From positions 2,078,500 to 2,142,499 of the forward strand of contig CP121690.1 in the NCBI GenBank assembly GCA_038396605.1: 64,000 bases of DNA. Direction: 5' to 3'. Positions 25,731 to 35,135 of this stretch are shown in pieces. Under the pieces are notes generated by a model that searched no databases, was not told the origin of the DNA, and saw nothing but the letters and a program-made list of their open reading frames with translations. A program made the position numbers and the translations under genes. Position 1 is the first letter of the stretch. Every line of letters begins with the position of its first letter. This DNA comes from Eubacteriales bacterium mix99. Its GTDB lineage: Bacteria > Bacillota > Clostridia > Caldicoprobacterales > DTU083.

Positions 25731-27344
25731 GTGATCAAGGTGGTCGTAGCGGATGACGAAGAGAAGGTCTGTCAGCTGATCTGTAACCTGGTGGACTGGC
25801 CGGCATTTGATATGCAGATTGTCGGCACAGCTCACAACGGCCTGGAAGCTTTGGAGTTGGTGGAACGCCTTTTGCCGGATCTGATGGTTACCGATATTCG
25901 TATGCCCGGCTGCGACGGGCTGGACCTGATCCGCCGTGCAAAACAGCTGTACGACCGGCTGGAATTTATTATTATAAGCGGATACGGACACTTTGAATAT
26001 GCGCAGACCGCCATTAAATACGGGGTGGGGGAGTATCTGCTCAAGCCTGTAAAGCAGGAGGAACTGGCTTCTTCCCTGAAAAAAATGCAGGATCATTATC
26101 GGCGCCGGACCGAGCAGCTTACGCAGGAGGAACAGCTGAAGCTGCGCCTGCAAAGTGACCGGGACAGACTGCGTTCCGGTCTGTTTACTGACCTGTTGCT
26201 GAGCAGGAATACGGATCCCCGGGCACTTCAGCTGGAACGGATCAATCAAAATTATCATTATGCATTGCGTCCCGGCTGCTATGAAACAGTGGCTGTCAAG
26301 GCGGACGGAAGTTGCGGCAGGCTTACCCCGGAGGCAATTGAGGTACTGGGGGAAAAGGTCCTTCATATCTTACGCACCCTGTTGAGTCCGTTTTGTATGG
26401 AATCCGAATTTTACTATCAGGGTACCAGGGCATGGGGTATCCTGAATTATCTTCCGGAAAAACGTCAGACGGTGCGCCGTCAGTTCAAGGCGGCATTGGA
26501 TGAAATGACAGCACGCATGGATCTGTTTCCCGGACAGTTTTCCATTGGTTTGGGGAAAGTGGTGGAGACCACCGGGGGGCTGGCTCAGTCCATGGACAGT
26601 GCCTGCCATGCGCTGGATGAGCGGCTGGTGGAGGGAGTGGGCAAACTGCTGTATGCACCGCCCGAAGACCATCCATTCCTGCGTCATCGTTCTCTTTTGG
26701 CGCGTACGGTTCATGAGATGGAGGAAGGACTGGAGATCATGGATCCCCGATCGGTGGTGGACGCAGTCCGCCGGATGGGGGAAAGGCTTTTCAACTGCGG
26801 ATCAACGACGGGTGGAGATGTTTTGTATCTGGCAAACGAAGTTTGCAGTTCCTATGTTCTGTTTCTTCGGGGCCTTCCCTGTGAATTGCCCGATACCGAC
26901 GGTTTTGTGAACGATTTTCAGGTCCGTACGGAGGATTGTGCATCGGCCCGTGCTGTCTGGGAGGAACTCTGTACAGCCATCCGGTCTTCCATGGAGGAAC
27001 TGATCTCCCTCCGACAGCAGGGAAATATCCGGCCGATCCGTATGGCAAGGCAGTACATCCGGGAACATGCCTCCGAACCGCTTACCCTGGAAGAGGTCAG
27101 CGGTGTGGCAGGTTTCAATCCCTCCTATTTCAGCACGCTTTTCAAAAAGGAAACCGGACAGAACTTTGTGGAATATTTGTCCCAGGTCCGGATGGACCGG
27201 GCAAAGGAACTGCTGAAGGAAAGCAATCTGTCCATCGCAAAAATATGTGAACAGGTCGGCTATGCAGATCTGAAACATTTCACCAAAAATTTCAGGAAGA
27301 ATACCGGCATCCGACCCAGTGAATTTCGCAAGCTTTATTCCTGA
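25731..27344 (+). CDS. YesN-type response regulator (receiver plus AraC output)
   Basis: This 537-residue protein has an N-terminal receiver domain with the acidic pair Asp8-Asp9, phosphoacceptor Asp55 (VTDIRMPG) and Lys near residue 105 (YLLKPVKQEEL). A long middle region of about 300 residues without clear motif follows, then a C-terminal AraC-type double helix-turn-helix (EPLTLEEVSGVAGFNPSYFS; SIAKICEQVGYADLKHFTKN). The GTG start at 25731 has GGAGGGGGGAG eight bases upstream. It is followed after 13 bases by its histidine kinase. The likely targets are the sugar transporter genes downstream. Confidence 0.92.
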   Translation: MIKVVVADDEEKVCQLICNLVDWPAFDMQIVGTAHNGLEALELVERLLPDLMVTDIRMPGCDGLDLIRRAKQLYDRLEFIIISGYGHFEYAQTAIKYGVGEYLLKPVKQEELASSLKKMQDHYRRRTEQLTQEEQLKLRLQSDRDRLRSGLFTDLLLSRNTDPRALQLERINQNYHYALRPGCYETVAVKADGSCGRLTPEAIEVLGEKVLHILRTLLSPFCMESEFYYQGTRAWGILNYLPEKRQTVRRQFKAALDEMTARMDLFPGQFSIGLGKVVETTGGLAQSMDSACHALDERLVEGVGKLLYAPPEDHPFLRHRSLLARTVHEMEEGLEIMDPRSVVDAVRRMGERLFNCGSTTGGDVLYLANEVCSSYVLFLRGLPCELPDTDGFVNDFQVRTEDCASARAVWEELCTAIRSSMEELISLRQQGNIRPIRMARQYIREHASEPLTLEEVSGVAGFNPSYFSTLFKKETGQNFVEYLSQVRMDRAKELLKESNLSIAKICEQVGYADLKHFTKNFRKNTGIRPSEFRKLYS

Positions 27345-27357
27345 CGGAGGGGATGGG

Positions 27358-28386
27358 ATGAAACAAAAATGGAAGTTTTTATCGGAACGTGTGCGTTGGG
27401 TGATCCTTCTTCTTCTTGGGTTTGGAGCTGTCCTGTTGTTTGCCCTGGCAGTCAGCTGTCTTTATCTGCACCGAATGCTGTTTTTCCTGCTGCCTGCTGC
27501 AGCTCTGTATATTTTGCTGATTGTTTTGATCCGGAAGGAGCTGGAGCACCCGTTTCAGGAAACCGAAAAAATGATGGAGCTGTTTACGGAAGGGTATACC
27601 CTGCAGGGTGTTTCCAGTCAGGATCATCCTGCCAGTGCCGCAACGGAGGCGGCTTTTGACAAGCTTAAGGAGCTTCTGTCCACCAACGACATGATCCATG
27701 CGACCAAAAGGCAAGCACAGTACATCGCACTGCAGAATCAGATCAATCCACATTTCCTGTATAACACCCTGGAGGGAATCCGGGGGGAAGCCATTGCCGC
27801 CGGATTGAGTACGGTAGCCAAAATGACCGAGGCTCTGGCTACATTTTTCCGCTATACCATTTCCAATCTAGAGAATCTGGTAACCCTGGAAGATGAACTC
27901 GGCAATATTGAAAATTACTTTCTCATCCAGCAGTATCGTTTTGGAGAACGGCTGCAAATGCAGGTGGTCTGCGGGGAAGAAGACTATGCTGCGCTGATCC
28001 GCTGCCGTATTCCAAAGCTGACGTTACAGCCCATTGTAGAAAATTCCATAGTGCATGGAGTGGAGCAAAAAATGGGCAGGGGAAATTTGCGCATCAAGCT
28101 GGAAGGAACCGAAAAGCGCCTGATTATTACCGTATCGGATAACGGAGTGGGCATGGAAAAGGAAGTGCTTGCAGGGTTGAACCGTCAGCTGGCTACAAAA
28201 CGATTTCAGTATGTGAATGCGGATAACGGCCGTGAAGGCGGCATTGCCCTGGTGAATGTAAATAACCGGATTCAACTGCTGTTTGGGGAACAGTATGGAC
28301 TTTGCGTTTACAGTACGCCCGGAGTGGGCACGGACGTGGAAATCACTTTGCCGCGTACCACCCGCAGTGTGAAGGTGACGGGATGA
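27358..28386 (+). CDS. YesM-type sensor histidine kinase lacking an extracellular sensor domain
   Basis: This 342-residue kinase has two adjacent membrane helices (about residues 14-34 and 41-62) with only a few residues between them, so there is almost no external sensing domain, unlike typical YesM proteins of about 580 residues. The His_kinase motif NQINPHFLYNTLEGIRGEA holds His132, and the ATPase domain has the N box (LQPIVENSIVHG) and G boxes (VSDNGVGM; GGIALVNVNNRIQLLFG). The start at 27358 follows GGAGGGG. It overlaps the next gene by ATGA, which suggests tight stoichiometry with the degenerate ABC protein. Confidence 0.92.
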   Translation: MKQKWKFLSERVRWVILLLLGFGAVLLFALAVSCLYLHRMLFFLLPAAALYILLIVLIRKELEHPFQETEKMMELFTEGYTLQGVSSQDHPASAATEAAFDKLKELLSTNDMIHATKRQAQYIALQNQINPHFLYNTLEGIRGEAIAAGLSTVAKMTEALATFFRYTISNLENLVTLEDELGNIENYFLIQQYRFGERLQMQVVCGEEDYAALIRCRIPKLTLQPIVENSIVHGVEQKMGRGNLRIKLEGTEKRLIITVSDNGVGMEKEVLAGLNRQLATKRFQYVNADNGREGGIALVNVNNRIQLLFGEQYGLCVYSTPGVGTDVEITLPRTTRSVKVTG

Positions 28387-29855
28387 AACAGGAAGTATTG
28401 CGGATGGATCGTGTCACACGCATTGTGGACGGGGTAACCCGTCTCAATCGGTTCAGCATGCATATCTTTCAAGGTGAAATCATGGGGATGCTTCCCATGA
28501 ATGATCAGGGAAAGGACGAGCTGGTGCTTCTTCTGCAGAAAAATCTGCCGCTGCATTACGGATTTGTCTATCTGGAGGAAAAGCTGGTAAACAGTTATCA
28601 AAAAAGTCCCATGACCGAAAACGCGATTTCGGTGATTGACCGGCAGAATCGTTTGATTGATGATCTGACGGTGGCGGACAATATTTTTGTTCTGCGCCGG
28701 GGGTTCAAAAAATATTGGATCCGCCCGCGGATATTGCAGGATCAGCTGGAACGGTGCACCCGGGAGATTGGAGTATCGATTCCGGCGGATGCGCTGGTAA
28801 AAGACCTGCCTGTCTATGAGCGGTGTGTGGCGGAGCTTCTGCGTGCGGTTCTTGCAGGAATGAAGCTGGTGGTGGTGCGTGATATCAGCAACATTTTATC
28901 AGAGTCTGATTTGAAACATTTTCATAAACTCATGCATCATTGTACCCGAAAAGGTTTCTCCTTTCTCTATATCTGTGCCCATCATGAAGAAGCCTTTCCC
29001 TTCTGCGACCGCATCTCCGTCATGGAGGAAGGAAGTGTCGTTCTTACAATGGATCAGCCGTTTTCCAGCGATGAGGCGATCTGGTACCGTGCACTGGATT
29101 TCCGGCGGCCGGCTGTCCCCGTTTCCCGGCCGGTTTCCATGCCGGTTCTTTGCATGGATCGGGTGTGCACCGATGCAATCCATTCCCTGAGTTTTTCTGT
29201 CTGGCCGGGGGAATGCGTTGTGATTCTGGATCGGAGCAACACCATTCTGGGTGACATCATGTCTCTTATGAATCGGGAAAGCAAGCCGAAAAAAGGAAAC
29301 ATCCTGGTGAATGGCGCTCCCTGCGGACCACATCTCCGCCCTGAGCCGGGACAGGAACTGGGATTTATCCCGGAGGATCCGGTCCATGCCATGCTTTTTC
29401 CGGGAATGAGCGTACTGGATAACCTTTGTATTTCAGTCGATCAGCGCATTCCGCGGATCTGGCTGGATCCTGGAATCCGGCGCAGTATCAGGGAGGAGTA
29501 TTCGGCGTATCTGCGGTCCGCTCTCGCGGAACAGGATGTTCGTGCATTGTCCCATCGGGAACAGTATGACCTGATATACTACCGGATGCATCTGTATCAT
29601 CCCAAAGCTGTTTTCTGCATGCAGCCTTTTCTGGGAGCAGATATGTATCTTCGTCATCACATTATCACTCTTCTGGAGATGCTGCGAAAGCGCAGGATAT
29701 CCACGATACTGCTGTCGGTGAATATATCGGACAGCCTTTCCATAGCCGATCGGCTTCTGATTGTGGAAAATGGCCGTTTGATCCGGGAATATGCCCGGGA
29801 TGATTTCCATACTCTTAGTCCGCAGGAAGGGTACGATCCTCACCGGACCAGGTAA
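28383..29855 (+). CDS. Degenerate tandem ABC-ATPase homologue coupled to the two-component system
   Basis: This 490-residue protein aligns along its whole length with tandem sugar ATPases of RbsA/MglA type, such as the next gene, but has lost the nucleotide-binding motifs in both halves. In half one the P-loop is MNDQGKDEL (residues 39-47) instead of GAGKST, the signature position is LPVYERCVAELL (142-153) and Walker B is LVVVRDISN. In half two the P-loop is ILDRSNTILGD, the signature LSHREQYDL and Walker B VFCMQPFLGAD. The fold-defining segments (ADNIFVLRR, IADRLLIVENGRLIREY) remain. It begins inside the kinase stop codon (ATGA). A regulatory or adaptor role between transporter and kinase is my inference. 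Confidence 0.85.
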   Translation: MKQEVLRMDRVTRIVDGVTRLNRFSMHIFQGEIMGMLPMNDQGKDELVLLLQKNLPLHYGFVYLEEKLVNSYQKSPMTENAISVIDRQNRLIDDLTVADNIFVLRRGFKKYWIRPRILQDQLERCTREIGVSIPADALVKDLPVYERCVAELLRAVLAGMKLVVVRDISNILSESDLKHFHKLMHHCTRKGFSFLYICAHHEEAFPFCDRISVMEEGSVVLTMDQPFSSDEAIWYRALDFRRPAVPVSRPVSMPVLCMDRVCTDAIHSLSFSVWPGECVVILDRSNTILGDIMSLMNRESKPKKGNILVNGAPCGPHLRPEPGQELGFIPEDPVHAMLFPGMSVLDNLCISVDQRIPRIWLDPGIRRSIREEYSAYLRSALAEQDVRALSHREQYDLIYYRMHLYHPKAVFCMQPFLGADMYLRHHIITLLEMLRKRRISTILLSVNISDSLSIADRLLIVENGRLIREYARDDFHTLSPQEGYDPHRTR

Positions 29856-30008
29856 GCCGCTGAGCAGGAGCCGCAAGGATCGGCAAAGTACGATTGGCCA
29901 AAGTCCTGAAAAAAACCCCCATTCGACCAAAATGGCCCCCCTGCCAACCTGCCGGGAAGGATGCTATACTATAATTGCAATCAGAAAGCGAAAGGTCGGT
30001 GGAATGGA
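29856..30008 (+). promoter_or_regulatory. Leader and candidate promoter of the RbsACB-type operon
   Basis: This 153-base gap has no gene. An extended -10 (TGCTATACT, 29962-29970) overlaps a TATAAT (29970-29975); no consensus -35 is seen, which fits a promoter that needs an activator such as the YesN-type regulator. Confidence 0.45.
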
Positions 30009-31544
30009 ATGCAGCAGAGGATTGTGGAGCTTTCCCACATCAACAAATCGTTTCCTGGTGTAAAGGCACTGGATGATGTTTCATTTGATCTGAATGTGGG
30101 CGAAGTGATGGCCCTGATCGGGGAAAATGGTGCAGGAAAATCCACTTTGATGAAAATTCTCAGCGGCGTATATCAGCCGGATTCCGGGGAAATAAAGGTT
30201 TTTGGCAGCACCGTTGAAGGTCTCACGCCCAAAAAGGTGCAGGAGCTGGGCATTGCCATCATACACCAGGAATTGAACATGTGTACGCATTTAACCGTTG
30301 CGGAGAATATTTTTCTGGGACGGGAAAAGACAAAGGGCATGGTGTTGTCTGCAAGTGAAATGAACCGGGAAGCAAGGAACATTCTGGAACGTCTCGGCAT
30401 GGATATCGATCCGGAAACCGTTATCGGAGATCTTGCCGTTTCCAAACAGCAGATGGTGGAAATCGCGAAAGCGCTTTCTACCAATGCGCGCATCCTGATT
30501 ATGGATGAGCCCACCTCCGCACTCACTTCAAGGGAAATAAGCGATTTGTTTGCCATCATCCGAAAGCTGCGTGATTCCGGCTGTGGCATTGTTTATATCT
30601 CCCATCGGCTGGAAGAACTGCAGCATATTGCGGACCGTGTGTCGATTATGAGGGATGGGAGACGGATTACAACCGGGGATTTTTCCTCCTTTACCATGGA
30701 CAGCATAATCGCCGGCATGGTCGGTCGGCAAATAAAGGAAAAGTTTCCAAAAGTACAATGTGAAATCGGCAAAACCATACTGAAGGTGGAGAAACTGAAC
30801 GCCGGCAGAATGGTCCGGGACATCAGTTTTGAACTGCATGAAGGGGAAATTGTCGGAGTAGCCGGTCTGATGGGGGCGGGCCGAACCGAAATGACCCGGG
30901 TAATTTTCGGAGCCGATGCCCGGGAATCCGGTCAGCTATTTTTAAATGGACAGCCGGTGGAAATCCACTGTCCACAGGATGCAATCCGCGCCGGGATTGT
31001 TTTGGTTCCGGAAGACCGCAAACGGGATGGCCTTTGCACCAGACTTTCCATTCGGGATAATGTTGCACTGCCAAACCTGGATATTCTGTGCAGCAGGCTG
31101 GGTGCTGTTCACCGCAGGAAGGAACGGAGAATGGTCCGGCAGACACAGAAGGGCCTGACCATAAAAATGCATGACATTGAGGCAGATGCCGGAAGCCTTT
31201 CCGGCGGCAATCAGCAGAAACTGGTACTGGGCAAATGGCTGGCCCGAAATTCCCGGGTGGTGATGTTTGATGAGCCGACCCGGGGCATTGATGTTGCAGC
31301 GAAGGTTGAGATTTATCATCTGATGAATGAGCTCAAGAAAGATGGGATAGGGGTGTTGTTTGTTTCCTCTGAAATGCAGGAAATCATGGGAGTTGCGGAC
31401 CGTATCCTTGTCATGTGCGACGGGCGGATGACCGGCGAACTTTTTCCGGAAAGCAGTACCCAAAATGAAATTCTGGAGTGTGCCACCCGATTTGAGAGCA
31501 AATTTCAAAAGGTCGATTCTGCCTACACATCGGAAGGAGCATGA
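30009..31544 (+). CDS. Sugar ABC transporter ATP-binding protein (RbsA/MglA type)
   Basis: This 511-residue tandem ATPase powers import of a monosaccharide or small glycan. Half one has Walker A (GENGAGKSTLM), a signature of RbsA form (LAVSKQQMVEIAKAL), Walker B (LIMDEPTSALTSREI) and IVYISHRLEE. Half two has the partly degenerate P-loop usual for this family (GLMGAGRTEM), the signature LSGGNQQKLVLGKW and Walker B VVMFDEPTRGIDVAAK. The start at 30009 follows GGTGG. It overlaps the permease gene at its end. The intact motifs make a clear contrast with the degenerate paralogue just upstream. Confidence 0.94.
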   Translation: MQQRIVELSHINKSFPGVKALDDVSFDLNVGEVMALIGENGAGKSTLMKILSGVYQPDSGEIKVFGSTVEGLTPKKVQELGIAIIHQELNMCTHLTVAENIFLGREKTKGMVLSASEMNREARNILERLGMDIDPETVIGDLAVSKQQMVEIAKALSTNARILIMDEPTSALTSREISDLFAIIRKLRDSGCGIVYISHRLEELQHIADRVSIMRDGRRITTGDFSSFTMDSIIAGMVGRQIKEKFPKVQCEIGKTILKVEKLNAGRMVRDISFELHEGEIVGVAGLMGAGRTEMTRVIFGADARESGQLFLNGQPVEIHCPQDAIRAGIVLVPEDRKRDGLCTRLSIRDNVALPNLDILCSRLGAVHRRKERRMVRQTQKGLTIKMHDIEADAGSLSGGNQQKLVLGKWLARNSRVVMFDEPTRGIDVAAKVEIYHLMNELKKDGIGVLFVSSEMQEIMGVADRILVMCDGRMTGELFPESSTQNEILECATRFESKFQKVDSAYTSEGA

Positions 31545-31549
31545 AAAAC

Positions 31550-32596
31550 ATGGAAAGAACACAAAAAAGAAATCCCCTGCACAGGATTTCGGCGATACGC
31601 GGCATGGGCCAGGTGATCACAGTGACCATAGGCCTTGTGGTACTGTGCGTTGTATTCGGCATTCTCAACCCATCCTTCTTTTCCGGCCGGAATGTGGGAA
31701 ATTTGCTGCGCCAGGTAGCGCCGATCCTCATTATCGGTATCGGGCAGTCCTTTGTTCTGATTACCGGAAACATTGATCTTTCCATTGGTTCCGTGGTGGG
31801 AATGAGTTGCATGCTTTCCGCCACCATGATGGCCAATGGAGTGAATCCCTGGGTAGCCACTTTTGCTACTCTGGCTTGCTGTCTTATGATAGGGATCGTC
31901 AATGGGGAGCTGGTTGCCCGCTGTAAGCTGCCGCCTTTCATTGCCACATTGGGAACCATGACCATTGCCCGCGGCATTGCCCAGATTGCCAACAACAATT
32001 ATAATACCGATTCCATCGGCGAGGCTGCCGAAGGCTTCCGCAATTTCTTTTATTATGGCAGGTTTCTGGGCCTGTACAATACCATCTGGATTGCAGCAGT
32101 TCTTTGGCTGGTTTGCAATTTTCTGCTTAGCCGCACGCGGACCGGTCGGCATATTTACGCCATCGGATCCAACCCGGAAGCGGCGAGGCTGTCCGGCGTC
32201 AATATCAACAGTACCACCATCAAGGTTTATCTTGTCAGTGCTTTTTGCTCGTGTGTGGTGGGGATGATCATCTGTGCTACCAGTGGCATGGGGACCATGG
32301 ATGCGGGGAACGGATATGAAATGTTTGCCGTGGCTGCTTCAGTAATCGGCGGTGTCTCCACTCTCGGTGGACAGGGTATTTTACCGGGCACGGTGATTGG
32401 CGCATTTATCTGGGGCGTTCTGCAGAATGGTCTGCAGTTTGCAGGTGCCCCGGTTGCCATCCGGAATATTATTATCGGCATCATTGTAGTGGTATCGGTT
32501 TTGCTGGATGTTGTCCTGCGCGGCAGCCGGCCCCGCCGCATTTTCAGGAAAAACGGTCCTGCATCCGGAGTGGAAGGAAAAAATACCCCGGCCTGA
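31550..32596 (+). CDS. Sugar ABC transporter permease (RbsC type)
   Basis: This is a roughly 348-residue inner membrane permease of the BPD_transp_2 family. Conserved segments include GIGQSFVLITGNIDLSIGSV, LPPFIATLGTMTIARGIAQI, RTGRHIYAIGSNPEAARLSG and GGVSTLGGQGILPGTVIGAF. I prefer the ATG at 31550, ten bases after GGAAGGAG; the ATG at 31541, overlapping the ATPase stop, is only one base from that site. It is the single permease of the system and presumably forms a homodimer. Confidence 0.94.
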   Translation: MERTQKRNPLHRISAIRGMGQVITVTIGLVVLCVVFGILNPSFFSGRNVGNLLRQVAPILIIGIGQSFVLITGNIDLSIGSVVGMSCMLSATMMANGVNPWVATFATLACCLMIGIVNGELVARCKLPPFIATLGTMTIARGIAQIANNNYNTDSIGEAAEGFRNFFYYGRFLGLYNTIWIAAVLWLVCNFLLSRTRTGRHIYAIGSNPEAARLSGVNINSTTIKVYLVSAFCSCVVGMIICATSGMGTMDAGNGYEMFAVAASVIGGVSTLGGQGILPGTVIGAFIWGVLQNGLQFAGAPVAIRNIIIGIIVVVSVLLDVVLRGSRPRRIFRKNGPASGVEGKNTPA

Positions 32597-32659
32597 CAGG
32601 AGAGCATTTCCTGCTTTCTTTCCTGAAAATAAAGGAAACAAAATAAAGGAGGCTATGTC

Positions 32660-33667
32660 ATGAAAAAAGTCATTTGGAAAAAGTCCCTTGCTTTACTGAC
32701 CGTAGCTGCGATGTTGCTGTTTGCAGCTGCCTGCAGCAGTGATTCCGGGAAATCTGCTTCCGGCAGCAAGGTAACGCCAAAGCCATCGGAAAGCGAGAGC
32801 CCGGGTAAAAAGGGTTCGGATGGGGACGGAGAAAAATACCGGATTTATTTGATTTCGATGGATCAGATGGATCAGCATTGGGTCAATATGGATAAGGGAG
32901 CAAAGAAGGCAGTGGAGGAGCTGGGAAATGTTGATTACAAATGGACTGCGCCGGATGTAAAGGATGATGCCAAGCAAATCGAATGCATCAATAATGCGGT
33001 TGCGGACGGCGCGGACGCTGTTCTGCTGGCTGCCAACGGCCCGGACGCAGCTGTTTCGGCTTTGAGGGAAGCAGAATCCGCAGGCGTAAAAATTGTCTAT
33101 GTGGATTCTCCGGCCAATCTGCCAGCCGTAAAAACCTTTTGTACCGATAACAAGGCGGCCGGAGCAACTGCAGCAGAACAGCTGCTTGCTGCTCTGAAGG
33201 AAAAAAGCATAACTTCCGGAAAGATCGGCATTATCGGAGTCAACGCTGCTACCCAGTCCACGGTGGACCGTGAGAGCGGATTCCGCTCCGCTTTTGAGGG
33301 AAGTGACTTCGAACTCCTGGAAACGCAGTACAGTGAAGGCGATGCCGCTCAGTCCAAGGATATTGCCACCAACTACATTGCTCAGGACTGCGTCGGGATT
33401 TTCGGGACCAATGAAGGCAGCACGGTCGGCACGGGCAATGCAATCAAGGAAGCAGGCGGAGAAGCCATCGGTGTTGGATTTGATCAATCGGATACGATTC
33501 TTGGCCTGGTCCGGGATGGTTCCCTTCTCTGTGTGATGGCTCAGAATCCGGACAAAATGGGTTATGAAGGGGTGAAAGCTGCCGTTGCCGCATTGGATGG
33601 CAGCGATGAAGGGGACGGCTCCACAGTGGATACCGGCGTTACTGTTTTAGCAAAAGGCGATATTTGA
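32660..33667 (+). CDS. Sugar-binding lipoprotein of the RbsB type
   Basis: This 335-residue periplasmic-binding-protein-like lipoprotein has a signal peptide with lipobox FAAAC (Cys25) and a Ser/Gly/Lys-rich linker. The two-lobe Peripla_BP_4 core contains YRIYLISMDQMDQHWVNMDK, DGADAVLLAANGPDAAVSAL, TDNKAAGATAAEQL and VGFDQSDTILGLV. It is the last gene of the ATPase-permease-binding protein operon. Members of this family can also present ligand to sensor kinases, which is relevant because the kinase here lacks its own external domain. The ligand is unknown. Confidence 0.94.
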   Translation: MKKVIWKKSLALLTVAAMLLFAAACSSDSGKSASGSKVTPKPSESESPGKKGSDGDGEKYRIYLISMDQMDQHWVNMDKGAKKAVEELGNVDYKWTAPDVKDDAKQIECINNAVADGADAVLLAANGPDAAVSALREAESAGVKIVYVDSPANLPAVKTFCTDNKAAGATAAEQLLAALKEKSITSGKIGIIGVNAATQSTVDRESGFRSAFEGSDFELLETQYSEGDAAQSKDIATNYIAQDCVGIFGTNEGSTVGTGNAIKEAGGEAIGVGFDQSDTILGLVRDGSLLCVMAQNPDKMGYEGVKAAVAALDGSDEGDGSTVDTGVTVLAKGDI

Positions 33668-33701
33668 GGAAGAGGGTATTTCGGATTTTTCTCCGGCTGA
33701 G

Positions 33702-33720
33702 GGGCAGCAATCTGCTGCCC
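33702..33720. terminator. Hairpin between convergent RbsB-type and LacI genes
   Basis: GGGCAGCA and TGCTGCCC pair around a three-base loop immediately before the convergent LacI stop codon. The flanking T content is low, so termination strength is uncertain. Confidence 0.5.
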
Positions 33721-33721
33721 T

Positions 33722-34750
<1,029 letters not shown>

Positions 34751-34809
34751 TCATCAGCAAAACTTTTTATTTCACCACGCTGCAGCATGGAGATTTCTTC
34801 CTACAGGAT

Positions 34810-34838
34810 ACCATATAAAATCGATTGTAACAAGTCAA
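34810..34838 (-). promoter_or_regulatory. Promoter of LacI paralogue 1
   Basis: On the minus strand TTGACT (34838-34833), 17 bases and TATGGT (34815-34810) lie about 75 bases upstream of the lacI start. Confidence 0.6.
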
Positions 34839-34895
34839 TCATCGCATTTTAAAATAGTCTTGTCTATAAGAATAACATAGAATAGCGTAATAAGC

Positions 34896-34909
34896 ATAAA
34901 CGTTTTTAT
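34896..34909. promoter_or_regulatory. Candidate LacI operator 1 (ATAAACGTTTTTAT)
   Basis: A near-palindrome centred on ACGT in the AT-rich divergent region between lacI and the GH30 gene. It shares the AAACGTTT core with the sites at 35019, 61601, 61720 and 61839. Confidence 0.5.
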
Positions 34910-35018
34910 ATTTATATCCAAATAATATAAAAAAGAAGATAAAAGCAGGACTATAAGGATAATAATAGCATGTAAATCAAAGAAAAGACTATTTTTATTA
35001 CTATTACTAAAATTTTTA

Positions 35019-35047
35019 TTGAAAACGTTTCGAATAAATGTTATGAT
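35019..35047 (+). promoter_or_regulatory. Promoter of the GH30-transporter operon with overlapping LacI operator
   Basis: TTGAAA (35019-35024), exactly 17 bases and TATGAT (35042-35047). The near-palindrome TTGAAAACGTTTCGAA (35019-35034) covers the -35 and the first half of the spacer, so a bound LacI protein would block RNA polymerase. The promoter at 61714 has the same arrangement. Confidence 0.65.
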
Positions 35048-35135
35048 AAACCACGCGGAATTTATTACAACACAGGATTTGTTTAAAATAAAAATCCCGC
35101 GGAATACTGGATATATATCAATCAGGAGGTTGGTT

